A DNA stretch of 64,000 nucleotides, from the NCBI RefSeq assembly GCF_016905005.1, contig NZ_JADIKC010000003.1, positions 124,001 to 188,000 of the forward strand, written 5' to 3'. Each line of letters begins with the position of its first letter. Positions within the stretch are counted from its first letter, which is position 1. The notes under the pieces were generated by a model. It made no database searches. It saw only the letters and a program-made list of their open reading frames with translations, and was not told where the DNA came from. Positions 53,924-63,074 of the stretch are shown in pieces. Source of the stretch: Dyella kyungheensis. GTDB lineage: Bacteria > Pseudomonadota > Gammaproteobacteria > Xanthomonadales > Rhodanobacteraceae. The position numbers were made by a program, and so were the translations under genes.

Positions 53924-54535
53924 ATGGAAACGCAGATGACCACGCTGTCGGCGGCGATCTTGTTGTTCCTGATCATGGACCCGCTCGGCAACATCCCGAT
54001 CTTCCTGAGCCTGCTCAAGGACGTGGCGCCCAAGCGGCGCCGCAAGGTGATGATCCGCGAGCTGCTGATCGCGCTGGGCGTATTGCTCGGCTTCCTGATC
54101 GGCGGCCAGCATCTGCTCAGGCTGCTGCAACTGCGGCAGGAGTCGATCAGCATCGCCGGCGGCATTGTGCTGTTCCTGATCGGTATCCGCATGGTGTTTC
54201 CGCCGGCCGACGGCGGCGGCATCTTCGGCAAGCAGGGCGAGGGCGAGCCGTTCATCGTGCCGATGGCCATCCCTGGCGTGGCCGGGCCATCGGCCATGGC
54301 CGCTCTGTTACTGCTGACCAATACCCAGCCTGGCCGCACGGCGGACTGGGCCATTGCCTTGCTGGGCGCGTGGCTGGCGACCTCGGTGATCCTGCTGTGT
54401 TCCACCTATCTGTTCCGCTGGCTGGGCGAGAGCGTGCTCACGGCGCTTGAGCGGGTGATGGGCATGCTGCTGATCGCGCTGTCGGTGCAGATGTTCATGG
54501 GCGGCGTGACCGCGTATCTGCATCTTGTCGTTTGA
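53924..54535 (+). CDS. MarC/YhgN-family integral membrane protein
   Basis: A 203-residue protein with about six helices, first LLFLIMDPLGNIPIFLSLLK, the conserved NPIGN-like DPLGNIP at the N-terminus, and the second half AMAIPGVAGPSAMAALLLL with the family's P-G-A pattern. Members are called multiple antibiotic resistance proteins, but their transport substrate is not established. It has no close operon partner apart from the SDR gene. Confidence 0.9.
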   Translation: METQMTTLSAAILLFLIMDPLGNIPIFLSLLKDVAPKRRRKVMIRELLIALGVLLGFLIGGQHLLRLLQLRQESISIAGGIVLFLIGIRMVFPPADGGGIFGKQGEGEPFIVPMAIPGVAGPSAMAALLLLTNTQPGRTADWAIALLGAWLATSVILLCSTYLFRWLGESVLTALERVMGMLLIALSVQMFMGGVTAYLHLVV

Positions 54536-54636
54536 AACAGCACTAACGTCACACACCGTGACCTTTCGGACCAATCCGCATAACCTTGCTGTCATAATCC
54601 GCTACCAGCATTTGGGGTAAATCCCAGGAGGCGGTC

Positions 54637-56346
54637 ATGCTCAGTGTCGAACAGACCCTCACCGAACGTCTGCCATGGTTGGCACAACATCCCCTGATCC
54701 GCCGGCCGATGGCTGGCATGCTGGGCCGGCTGGCCGATGAGGATGGTTTCAACCGCACACTGGTAGCCGCCGGAGAGGCCGAAGGCTTCGATTTCGTCGA
54801 GCGCGTGCTCGACGTGCTTGGCGTCAGCTACTTCGTCAATCCTCGCGAGCGCGAGAACATCCCGGTGGAAGGGGGCGTGCTGATCGTCGCCAACCATCCG
54901 CTGGGCATGATCGATGCGCTGACCTTGCTGCAGATGGTGGGCTCGGTGCGCAGCGACGTGCGCATCCTTGCCAACGACTGGCTGATGTCGATCGAGCCGC
55001 TGCACAAGTTGCTGCTGCCGGTGGATGTCTTCGGCAAAGGCGCGGCCTCGAAGATGCGCGACATCTATCGCGCACTCGACAACGGCGAAGCGCTGATCGT
55101 GTTCCCGGCCGGCGAAGTCTCGCGCGTACGCCCCTCGGGCGTGAGCGATGGACGCTGGGCCGATGGTTTTGCGCGCCTGGCGCAGCGCAGCCGCGTGCCG
55201 GTGCTGCCGATCCACGTGGCTGCCCGCAATTCCGCCATGTTCTACGGCCTGTCGATGCTGGCCAAACCGCTGAGCACGGCCATGCTGCCGCGCGAAGCCA
55301 TCTCGCCGTCCAGCCGCCGCGTGGGTTTCAGCGTGGGCCAGCTGGTCTCGGCCGACGAACTCGAGCAGCACAGCGGCGGTTCGACCAAGCGTGCGGCGAA
55401 GCTGATGCGTCGCCATGTCTATCGTGTGGGTCGTCATCGCGGCCTGATCTTCGGCGGGCAGGCGCCGCTGGCGCATCCCGAGCCGACCGAACGCGTGGTG
55501 GCCGAGCTGCAGTCGCAGGCGGAGAAACTCGCCGATCTCAATGACGGCAAGCAGATCCTGCTGTTCAAGGGCGCTTCGGACAGCGCCGTGCTGCGTGAAA
55601 TCGGCCGCCTGCGCGAACTGACCTTCCGCAAGGTGGGCGAGGGCACCGGCGCGCGTCGCGACCTCGATGCCTACGATCCGCACTACGAGCATCTGGTGCT
55701 GTGGGATCCGAAAGCACTGCGCATCGTCGGTTCCTATCGCTTCGGTCACGGCGGCCGCCTGATTGCCGAACGCGGCATGCAGGCGCTCTACACCTCCAGC
55801 TTGTTCCAGTACTCGCCGGCGCTGGAATCGCGCCTGGCGCAGGGCCTGGAATTGGGCCGCAGTTTCATCGCGCCGGCCTACTGGCGTTCGCGTGCGCTCG
55901 ATCAGCTGTGGCAGGGCATCGGCCTGTATCTGCAGCGCCATGCCGATCTGCGTTATCTGTTCGGTCCGGTGAGCATGTCGGTCAGCCTGCCGCGCGAGGC
56001 GCGCGAGTGGATCGCGGCGGCGCACCAGCATTATTTCGGTGCACCGGGCCTGGCCTCGGCGCGTCAGCCGTTCGTGGTGTCGCCCGCGGTGATCGAACTG
56101 GTCCGCGATGCCCTGGAAGGCCTCGATCCGGCCGCCGGCCTGGGCAAGCTCAAGCATCATCTGGATGCGTTGGGCGTGAGCCTGCCGGTGCTGTATCGCC
56201 AGTACGTCGACCTGGTGGAACCGGAGGGCGTGCAGTTCCTCGACTTCGGCGAAGACCCGGGTTTCTCGGGCTGTGTCGATGGCCTGGTGATGCTGGATCT
56301 GGCCACGCTCAAGCCGGCCAAGCGCGCCCGCTATCTGGGGAAATGA
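54637..56346 (+). CDS. Bifunctional PlsC-type / GNAT-type acyltransferase (OlsF-like)
   Basis: A 569-residue fusion. The N-terminal PlsC domain (about 70-250) has the HX4D motif in NHPLGMID, and VFPAGEVSR as the third motif. The C-terminal domain (about 300-550) resembles OlsB-type GNAT N-acyltransferases (FRKVGEGTGARRDLDAYDPHY, and EFSYIAPAYW-like FIAPAYW). The arrangement matches OlsF, which in Serratia makes ornithine lipids, phosphorus-free membrane lipids. Substrate is inferred. It has no close partner: the MarC-like gene ends 101 bases upstream, and downstream come terminator-bearing sequences. Confidence 0.82.
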   Translation: MLSVEQTLTERLPWLAQHPLIRRPMAGMLGRLADEDGFNRTLVAAGEAEGFDFVERVLDVLGVSYFVNPRERENIPVEGGVLIVANHPLGMIDALTLLQMVGSVRSDVRILANDWLMSIEPLHKLLLPVDVFGKGAASKMRDIYRALDNGEALIVFPAGEVSRVRPSGVSDGRWADGFARLAQRSRVPVLPIHVAARNSAMFYGLSMLAKPLSTAMLPREAISPSSRRVGFSVGQLVSADELEQHSGGSTKRAAKLMRRHVYRVGRHRGLIFGGQAPLAHPEPTERVVAELQSQAEKLADLNDGKQILLFKGASDSAVLREIGRLRELTFRKVGEGTGARRDLDAYDPHYEHLVLWDPKALRIVGSYRFGHGGRLIAERGMQALYTSSLFQYSPALESRLAQGLELGRSFIAPAYWRSRALDQLWQGIGLYLQRHADLRYLFGPVSMSVSLPREAREWIAAAHQHYFGAPGLASARQPFVVSPAVIELVRDALEGLDPAAGLGKLKHHLDALGVSLPVLYRQYVDLVEPEGVQFLDFGEDPGFSGCVDGLVMLDLATLKPAKRARYLGK

Positions 56347-56494
56347 GGGCGCCGTCAAAACTCTGGGGCGCTTCGGCGTCCATAGGACGATTGGCCATTG
56401 CCTGACAGGGGTTTTCGGTGGTTCCTTATTGACCACCGGGGGCAGGTAAATACGTGTTCGTGATCCACCGCGTGATCCTGCGGTAAATTTCTTG

Positions 56495-56500
56495 TAAAAT
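56495..56500 (+). promoter_or_regulatory. Putative -10 box for a small RNA
   Basis: TAAAAT, one mismatch from TATAAT. A weak -35 (GTGATC) sits 17 bases upstream. A structured segment with its own terminator begins directly after it. Confidence 0.4.
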
Positions 56501-56506
56501 AGTTAT

Positions 56507-56615
56507 GCCAAGCTGACGGCGTTGGTCGAGGCAGAAGGGAGCGTGTTGCTGCCCCTGACCAACCGTCGTAACTGAATTCGTAATTTCGCCCGATTTTTAC
56601 CGATCGGGCTTTTTT
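56507..56615 (+). ncRNA. Candidate small RNA with intrinsic terminator
   Basis: After a TAAAAT -10 box a hairpin forms from GTTGGTC (56521-56527) and GGCAG (56530-56534) with CTGCC (56549-56553) and GACCAAC (56557-56563). About 25 bases later a terminator (GCCCGAT/ATCGGGC plus six T, 56588-56615) follows. No start-stop frame of note. About 109 nucleotides in all. The next receptor gene starts 181 bases further on, so this could be an independent RNA or a long leader. Confidence 0.5.
56588..56615 (+). terminator. Intrinsic terminator of the candidate small RNA
   Basis: GCCCGAT and ATCGGGC make a 7-base-pair stem with an 8-base loop, followed by TTTTTT. Confidence 0.8.
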
Positions 56616-56796
56616 ACGCCCGGAGAAAACGTTTAAATTTACGTTAAATGGCATGAAATTGCGTTTTTAGGCAATGGGTTGCGGAATATTTTTCGATAAA
56701 TCGCGAGTTCTTTCTGTCGGGCGACGTCCTTCTTTACTTCTTGTTTGCTGACGACCTCCGGGCGGCAGCTGACTTCAAACTTTTGTCCATTCTGGA

Positions 56797-59256
56797 ATGA
56801 TGATGATGAAACGAAACCACCTTTCCATGGCCATCGCTGTCGTGTTTTGCATGGCTGCCGGTGTTGCCTCGGCCCAGGACAGCACGGGCCAGACCAGCAA
56901 CCCGCAGACCAAGGAACCGGTACAGCGTTCGGGTCCGTCGAGCACGTCCAACACCACCACCTCCAACGACACCAAGCGTGCCCAGCAGCTGGACACCGTG
57001 ACGGTGCAGGCGCAGAGCCTGTCGCTGGGTGACGGCCTGATGTCGGTGCAGACGGCTCCGAAGGCGGTTTCGACCATCAGCCGCGACGCCATCGTCAAGG
57101 CAGCCCCGGGCGGCACCTTCGTGCAGATGATCGACTCGATCCCGGGCGTGAACGCCTCGACCGACGACGTCAGCGGCCTGGCCAACGGCAACTACCAGAT
57201 CCGCGGCTTCACCAGCGACGAAATCGGTACCACCGTGAACGGCGCGCCGATCAACGACAGCGGCAACTACAAGGTCTATTCGACCGAGTACGGCGACACC
57301 GAGAACATGGGTGACATCACCGTGCTGCAGGGTTACCCGGACGTCGACACGCCGATCTCCGGCGCGGCCGGCGGCGCCATTTCCTGGGTCACCATCGACC
57401 CGTCGCACACGGCCGGCCTGGACTTTGCCCAGAGCCTGGGCAACCACGACTATCGCCGCACCTATCTGCGCTTCAACACCGGCGACCTCGGTCCGGTGCG
57501 CGCGTGGCTGTCCTACTCGAACAACACCGGCGACTTCTGGCGCGGCCCGGGTGACCTGAACGTCACCAAGGTCGACGGCAAGGCGCTGTGGACGATCGAC
57601 GACAACAACTACATCTCCGGTTCGGTCCAGTACAACCGCGAGCGCAACTACAGCTACGACAGCCTGACCAAGGCCCAGGTGCGTACGGGGGGCTATTTCC
57701 AGAGCTACGACGAGCCGTACAGCCCGACCGATACGTATTACTGGAAGCTCCACACCAACCCGTTCACCAGCTGGCTGGCCAGCCTCGATGGCGAGTTCAA
57801 GCTGGCTGACAGCCTGCGCCTGTCGGTGGTGCCGTACTTCTGGTACGGCAACGGCGGCGGCGGTGGCGGCTACAAGTTCACCGAATCGACCGTGCCGCAG
57901 AACGTGATCGGCGTGGCCGACCAGGACCTCAACGGCGACGGCAAGATCGGCGGCACCGCCGTGGCTTACGACGTCAGCCAGACCTTCACCTACCGTCCGG
58001 GTGTCATCGCCAAGTTGAACCAGGACTTCGGCATGGACGACAGCCTGGAATACGGCTTCTGGTACGAGCGTGCCCGCCAGCAGCAGCAGGAAGTCTTCAA
58101 CCCCGCCGTTGGCGGCGAGCCGTCCGATTTCTGGGGCGACTCCAACTACATTCGCTACTCCAATGGCGTGATCCAGCGCTTGTACCGCGAGTACACCAAC
58201 TCCGAGATCAAGAAGTTCTTCGCCACCAACACCTGGACCCCGAACGACAAGTGGACCATCACGGTCGGCGCGGCGTACCTGTGGGAAGACCGTGCCGGTT
58301 ACGACTACGAGAACTGGGGCAGCTACAGCACTCCCACTGCCAAGACCAACCAGTTCGGCGGCACGGCCGAAGCGACCTATCACAAGGTCAGCCCGACCGC
58401 TGGCGTGAAGTACCAGCTCAATGACGAGAACCAGTTCTACATCGGCGCCGGCCGCACCTACCGCGCACCGATCAACGGCTCGCTGCTGCAGAACGTTGCC
58501 GTGGCGGACAACCCGAAGAACCTCGCCAACGCGGCAGCCGGCACCTATCAGTCCAAGCCGGAAGAGGCCACCACGGTCGACCTGGGCTGGCGCTTCTATG
58601 CCGATCGCTTCTCGGCCAACGTCGACGCGTACGAGTCGCACCTGGTCAACAAGCAGATCTCGGGCTACGACGTGAACTCCGGCCAGACGGTGTACCTGAA
58701 CCTGCCGAAGATGCACATGCGCGGCGTCACCGCTGAAGGCAGCTACAAGTTCGCCCAGGACTGGACCCTGTACGGCAACTACTCGTACCAGAAGGCCATC
58801 CTCGACGGCAACGTGGCCACCTTTGGCGACGGTACCTACCCGACCGAAGGCAAGACCTTCCTCAACACGCCGAAGAACTCCGGCTATGTGCGCCTGGGTT
58901 ACGACCATGGTCCGTTCTGGGCCAGCCTGGACGCCAAGTACCGCGGTCCAATCTGGGGCGACTGGTCGAACACCGAGCAGGTGGGCGGCTACACGGTGTT
59001 CAACTTGAACGCCGGCTGGAAGTTCGACGACTTCGCCACCTGGCTGCGCAGCCCGTACATCAAGCTCAACGTGTTCAACCTGACCAACAAGCGTGCGCTG
59101 ACCAACGCCAACAACATCGGCGCGTTCCTGGCCAGCAATCCGGGCAACACCATCAAGGACGTCAACACGGGCGGTACGCTGTTCACCTCGGCGCCGTACT
59201 ACTCGCTGCTGGAAGACCGCACCTACATGGTCACCTTCGGCATCTCGTTCTTCTAA
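56797..59256 (+). CDS. TonB-dependent outer-membrane receptor
   Basis: An 819-residue receptor importing a ligand such as a siderophore or small glycan with TonB energy. Four consecutive ATGs open the frame (56797 to 56806); a signal peptide (MAIAVVFCMAAGVASA) follows. The TonB-box-like DTVTVQAQS is at about residue 65, then the plug (about 80-220; QIRGFTSDEIGTTVNGAPI) and a 22-strand-type barrel ending in FGISFF. The receptor lacks a carboxypeptidase-like domain. Closest class by look: FhuE/FoxA-like siderophore receptors; substrate not assignable. Closed by a terminator at 59283. Confidence 0.9.
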   Translation: MMMMKRNHLSMAIAVVFCMAAGVASAQDSTGQTSNPQTKEPVQRSGPSSTSNTTTSNDTKRAQQLDTVTVQAQSLSLGDGLMSVQTAPKAVSTISRDAIVKAAPGGTFVQMIDSIPGVNASTDDVSGLANGNYQIRGFTSDEIGTTVNGAPINDSGNYKVYSTEYGDTENMGDITVLQGYPDVDTPISGAAGGAISWVTIDPSHTAGLDFAQSLGNHDYRRTYLRFNTGDLGPVRAWLSYSNNTGDFWRGPGDLNVTKVDGKALWTIDDNNYISGSVQYNRERNYSYDSLTKAQVRTGGYFQSYDEPYSPTDTYYWKLHTNPFTSWLASLDGEFKLADSLRLSVVPYFWYGNGGGGGGYKFTESTVPQNVIGVADQDLNGDGKIGGTAVAYDVSQTFTYRPGVIAKLNQDFGMDDSLEYGFWYERARQQQQEVFNPAVGGEPSDFWGDSNYIRYSNGVIQRLYREYTNSEIKKFFATNTWTPNDKWTITVGAAYLWEDRAGYDYENWGSYSTPTAKTNQFGGTAEATYHKVSPTAGVKYQLNDENQFYIGAGRTYRAPINGSLLQNVAVADNPKNLANAAAGTYQSKPEEATTVDLGWRFYADRFSANVDAYESHLVNKQISGYDVNSGQTVYLNLPKMHMRGVTAEGSYKFAQDWTLYGNYSYQKAILDGNVATFGDGTYPTEGKTFLNTPKNSGYVRLGYDHGPFWASLDAKYRGPIWGDWSNTEQVGGYTVFNLNAGWKFDDFATWLRSPYIKLNVFNLTNKRALTNANNIGAFLASNPGNTIKDVNTGGTLFTSAPYYSLLEDRTYMVTFGISFF

Positions 59257-59282
59257 GTCGAACGGCTTAAGCAGTACCCGAA

Positions 59283-59309
59283 ACCGGCGCCGCAAGGCGC
59301 CGGTTTTTT
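59283..59309 (+). terminator. Intrinsic terminator of the first TonB receptor gene
   Basis: ACCGGCGCC and GGCGCCGGT pair over a 4-base loop and are followed by a six-T run; 27 bases past the stop codon. Confidence 0.9.
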
Positions 59310-59329
59310 GTGCCCGAAGAAATGTTTTC

Positions 59330-59365
59330 GGCCATCAATAACTTACGCGAAGCGTAAGAATGGCC
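59330..59365. repeat. Nested perfect inverted repeat upstream of the second receptor
   Basis: Outer arms GGCCAT (59330-59335) and ATGGCC (59360-59365) enclose inner arms CTTACGC (59342-59348) and GCGTAAG (59352-59358). It lies 45 bases before the -10 box of the receptor leader. Candidate operator or a hairpin; no factor identified. Confidence 0.55.
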
Positions 59366-59409
59366 CGCAAGAACTGTGAGTATTTCGTCAAAAAGTTACG
59401 AAATTGTAA

Positions 59410-59415
59410 TATAAT
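59410..59415 (+). promoter_or_regulatory. Consensus -10 box for the receptor leader
   Basis: TATAAT exactly, preceded by GTAA. A weak -35 candidate (GTCAAA) lies 17 bases upstream. Transcription would begin near 59422. Confidence 0.6.
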
Positions 59416-59421
59416 GCGGAT

Positions 59422-59558
59422 ACATTCGTCGTGATGAGTCGCGGTCGACGGCCCCTGCGGGGCTGGTCCCGGACGAATCAAATAATTTAGGGAATCAGTC
59501 ACTTAAGACGGTGGCGAGGGGGCATGGGACTCCTTCGGTCTGGTCCCATGCCTTTTTT
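59422..59558 (+). ncRNA. Candidate leader RNA / attenuator of the Oar-like receptor
   Basis: Directly after a TATAAT box ATTCGTC (59424-59430) pairs with GACGAAT (59472-59478), enclosing GCCCC/GGGGC (59451-59455 / 59459-59463). About 40 bases of linker follow, then a strong terminator stem (59521-59558). The receptor ATG is 28 bases after the terminator, so premature termination would control its expression, unless this is a separate RNA that shares the promoter. Confidence 0.5.
59521..59558 (+). terminator. Intrinsic terminator 28 bases before the receptor start
   Basis: GGCATGGGAC and GTCCCATGCC form a perfect 10-base-pair stem, followed by TTTTTT. The next ribosome-binding site, AAGGGG, is at 59570-59575. 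Confidence 0.88.
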
Positions 59559-59585
59559 GCGACTTTCTTAAGGGGTTGAATCTCG

Positions 59586-62500
59586 ATGAACCATTCGTTG
59601 CGTACGAAATTGCTGCCGCTGGCGATTGCGGGCTTGCTCGCCACGGCTCCGGTACTTGCCCAGGACACCTCGTCTTCCATCAGCGGCCGCATCGTCGACG
59701 CCAGCGGCCAGCCGATCGCCGGCGCCACCGTGCAGATCGTGCATGAGCCCTCGGGCACCACCAAGACCACCACCACCGACGCGGCCGGCCGTTATTCGGC
59801 ACAGGGTCTGCGCGTGGGCGGTCCGTTCGACGTGAAGGTGTCCAAGGACGGCACGCAATCCGAACAGGACAACGTCTACCTGCAGCTGGCGCAGGACACC
59901 GCCGTCAACCTGACCATGGGTGTGACTGCACAGACCGCCGATGCGCAGAACCTCAGCGGCGTGACTGTCTCGGCGAACACGCTGTCGCAGACGTTTACCC
60001 CGGAAAACAAGGGTCTGTCGACCAATGTGTCGCGTCGCGAACTCGATGCCACGCCGACCCCGGGTCGCTCCATCCAGAACGTGGTTCGTCTTGATCCCCG
60101 CGTGGTGATCACCGACCGCGCGCGCGGCGAGATCTCGGCCGTCGGCCAGAACAGCCGCTACAACAACATCACCGTCGACTCGGTCAGCGCGAACGATCCG
60201 TTCGGCCTGAATGCGAACGGCCTGCCGACGCTGGGCACGCCGATCTCGCAGGACACCATCGAGGAATACAACATCTCGACGGCCAACTACGACACCGCCA
60301 CCCGTCGCGGCATCGGCGCGAACGTCAACGCCGTGACCAAGAGCGGCACCAACGATTTCCACGGTTCGGTCTACTACGCGTTCCAGAACACCGACATGAT
60401 CGGTGACAACGAACTGGACAAGCCGTACGCCGGTTTCAACCGCCAGTGGACGGCAGGCGGCACCGTCGGCGGTCCGATCATCAAGGACAAGCTGTTCTTC
60501 TTCGCCTCGTATGAAAAGAGCGAGCAGGTCGGTTCGGGCAGCCCGTACGGTCCGCAGGATTCGGGCGCCGCGACGCCGATCAAGGGCCTGACCAGCCAGC
60601 AGGTGCAGCAGGTGCGCGACATCGCCGCCAAGTACGGCCTGACCGATATCGGTTCGGTGGGCGGCGGCAACTCGAACCTGCAGGACAAGCGTTACCTCGC
60701 CAAGGTCGACTGGAACATCGCCAACAACCATCGCGCCAGCTTCACCTATAGCCAGACCAAGGAACAGAAGCCGATCATCACCGGCAGCACCACCAAGCTC
60801 GTGCTGTCCAGCGGCTGGTACAACACCAACGTCGACAACAAGAGCTACGCGCTGCACTTCTACGACGATTGGTCGGACATCTTCTCCACCGACACCACCT
60901 TGTCGTATGCGAACTTCAACCAGAACCGCGGCCCGTACAACGGCGTGGCGATGCCAGACATCACGGTTTATCCGACCCAGTTTGGCGGTCCGGCGATCGA
61001 GTTCGGCACCGAGTACTCCAGCCAGGCCAACGTGCTGAAGGTGAAGACGCTCGATGCCGCCTGGGCGGGCACCCTGTACCTCGGCGATCACACCCTGAAG
61101 GGTGGCTTCGACTACGAAAAGGGCAAGTACTACAACCTTTTCCTGCAGAACTACTACGGCAGCTACACCTTCGAAGAAATCCCGGGCCCCAAGGGCACCA
61201 CGGGTCTGGATAACTTCGCCAACGGCCTGTACTACCAGTACCGCTACAACCGTCCGGCCGGCACCCTGGGCCTGGGCGATGTCGCCGCCAACTACAACCT
61301 GACCCAGTGGGGCATCTTCCTGCAGGACACCTGGCAGGTGACCAACAACCTGTCGCTGCAGTACGGCGTGCGCGTCGACGTGCCGCTGATGGATGACAAG
61401 CCGCTGTACAACGCTGCCTACGCTGCAGCGCCGGGCCCGATCGTCAAAGGACAGGCGACCGGCGGCTACGGCCAGACCAACCAGTACACCATCAACGGCC
61501 ATCGCGTGGTGCAGCCGCGCATGTCGTTCAACTATGCGTTCAACACCGAGCGCATGACCCAGTTGCGTGGTGGTGCAGGCCTGTTCGTGACCAACCAGCC
61601 GGCGGTGTGGCTGGGCAATATCTTCTCCAACTCGGGTGTGACGCAGACGCAGTACAACTGCGGTCCGACCCAGTCGCCGCCGTGCAACGTCAACCTGCCG
61701 GCGTTCAGCCCCGATCCGCACAACCAGAACAACGGCCCGAACGGTGCGGGTCAGATGACGGTCAACACGATTTCCAAGGACTGGAACATCCCGACCGCGT
61801 GGAAGTTCAGCCTCGGCGTCGACCGCGAGCTGCCCTGGTATGGCCTGATCGCTACCGCCGATTGGGAGCACATCAAGCAGCGTGATGCGATCTGGTTCCA
61901 GAACGTGAACCTGGGCACGCCGACCGGCCAGCTGCCGGATGGTCGCAACAGCTACTACGCGGCCTTGACCGACCCCGCTGCGACCAAGCCTGGTCCGCGC
62001 GCGCATGCCAACCCGGCCTTCTCGGGTCAGATGATCAACCTGGCCAACACCAGCAAGGGCAGCGCCGACAGCATCGCGTTGTCGCTGAAGAAGCCGTTCT
62101 CGGAAGAGTGGTCGGGCATGGTCGGCTTCACCTGGAGCCGTTCGACCGAAGTGAATCCGGGCACGTCCTCGGTCGCCAACTCGAACTACAGCAACAACTA
62201 CGTCTACAACTCCAACGAAAACGTCGCCAGCACCTCGAACTACTCGGTGCCGCGTCGCGTCATCGCCTCGCTCAACTGGCAGCATCGCTTCTGGGGCGAC
62301 TACGCCACCAGCGCGAGCATCTTCTACGATGGTCACTCCGCGTCCCCGTACAGCTGGACGTTCGGCAATGACGCCAATGGCGACGGCTACATCAACGACC
62401 TGGTCTACATTCCGCGTCCGGGTGAAGTCGAGTTCCGTCCGAACACCGATCCGAAGCTGATCCAGCAGTTCTGGGACAACATCCAGAAGAACGATTACCT

Positions 62501-62900
62501 GAAGGATCACCAGGGCGAAGTGGCCAAGCGCAACGGCGACCGCGCCGGCTGGCTCAACCAGATCGACCTGAGCTTCAGCCAGGAAATCCCGGGCATCTTC
62601 AAGGGCAACAAGGGCATCATCCGCTTCGACGTGTACAACTTCACCAATCTGCTGAACAAGCATTGGGGCATCGAGAAGCGCGTGACCTTCCCGGGCGGCC
62701 GTGCACTGGCCGACTACGCCGGTGTCGATCCGAAGACCGGCAAGTACATCTACAACATCGATTGCGGTGGCAAGTCCTCGTGCACCACCTACAACCAGGG
62801 TGGTGGTTACACCCCGCTGCCGATCCCGACCTACATCAACAACAACGACGACCTCGCCCAGCGCTGGTCGGTGCTTTTGACGGTGAAGTACGCGTTCTGA
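59586..62900 (+). CDS. Oar-like TonB-dependent receptor with carboxypeptidase-regulatory domain
   Basis: A 1104-residue outer-membrane protein. The signal peptide (LLPLAIAGLLATAPVLAQ) is followed by a CarboxypepD_reg domain (about 30-120; ISGRIVDASGQPIAGATVQI), the plug (about 125-290; TPGRSIQNVVRLDPRVV), and a long barrel ending YAF. This resembles Oar-type receptors of Xanthomonas and Myxococcus, some of which take up peptides or oligomers. AAGGGG precedes the start by 10 bases. A terminator-bearing leader precedes it and a terminator follows. Confidence 0.9.
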   Translation: MNHSLRTKLLPLAIAGLLATAPVLAQDTSSSISGRIVDASGQPIAGATVQIVHEPSGTTKTTTTDAAGRYSAQGLRVGGPFDVKVSKDGTQSEQDNVYLQLAQDTAVNLTMGVTAQTADAQNLSGVTVSANTLSQTFTPENKGLSTNVSRRELDATPTPGRSIQNVVRLDPRVVITDRARGEISAVGQNSRYNNITVDSVSANDPFGLNANGLPTLGTPISQDTIEEYNISTANYDTATRRGIGANVNAVTKSGTNDFHGSVYYAFQNTDMIGDNELDKPYAGFNRQWTAGGTVGGPIIKDKLFFFASYEKSEQVGSGSPYGPQDSGAATPIKGLTSQQVQQVRDIAAKYGLTDIGSVGGGNSNLQDKRYLAKVDWNIANNHRASFTYSQTKEQKPIITGSTTKLVLSSGWYNTNVDNKSYALHFYDDWSDIFSTDTTLSYANFNQNRGPYNGVAMPDITVYPTQFGGPAIEFGTEYSSQANVLKVKTLDAAWAGTLYLGDHTLKGGFDYEKGKYYNLFLQNYYGSYTFEEIPGPKGTTGLDNFANGLYYQYRYNRPAGTLGLGDVAANYNLTQWGIFLQDTWQVTNNLSLQYGVRVDVPLMDDKPLYNAAYAAAPGPIVKGQATGGYGQTNQYTINGHRVVQPRMSFNYAFNTERMTQLRGGAGLFVTNQPAVWLGNIFSNSGVTQTQYNCGPTQSPPCNVNLPAFSPDPHNQNNGPNGAGQMTVNTISKDWNIPTAWKFSLGVDRELPWYGLIATADWEHIKQRDAIWFQNVNLGTPTGQLPDGRNSYYAALTDPAATKPGPRAHANPAFSGQMINLANTSKGSADSIALSLKKPFSEEWSGMVGFTWSRSTEVNPGTSSVANSNYSNNYVYNSNENVASTSNYSVPRRVIASLNWQHRFWGDYATSASIFYDGHSASPYSWTFGNDANGDGYINDLVYIPRPGEVEFRPNTDPKLIQQFWDNIQKNDYLKDHQGEVAKRNGDRAGWLNQIDLSFSQEIPGIFKGNKGIIRFDVYNFTNLLNKHWGIEKRVTFPGGRALADYAGVDPKTGKYIYNIDCGGKSSCTTYNQGGGYTPLPIPTYINNNDDLAQRWSVLLTVKYAF

Positions 62901-62928
62901 CGCAATTGCTTGCGTAGCTCGACCTCTG

Positions 62929-62956
62929 GCCGGCGCCCTCGGGCGCCGGCTTTTTT
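62929..62956 (+). terminator. Intrinsic terminator of the Oar-like receptor gene
   Basis: GCCGGCGCCC and GGGCGCCGGC pair over a 2-base loop, followed by TTTTTT; 28 bases past the stop. Confidence 0.9.
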
Positions 62957-63074
62957 ATTAATGGAAGAAACGCGTGAAACTTGACCCTGCCATGCCCGGC
63001 GCGGGAAGCTACGCGGTCCGCCGCGTTTTGCACGGACGAGCGAGCCGCGAGGGCGCGGCGAGGAGATTGGTTGA

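Noticed and set aside
59568-62663. Very long open frame on the minus strand opposite the Oar-like receptor (and similar ones opposite lgt/thyA, miaB, the first receptor)
   Set aside because: Shadow frames that arise from high-GC codon bias; low-complexity composition, no domain, fully inside well-supported genes.
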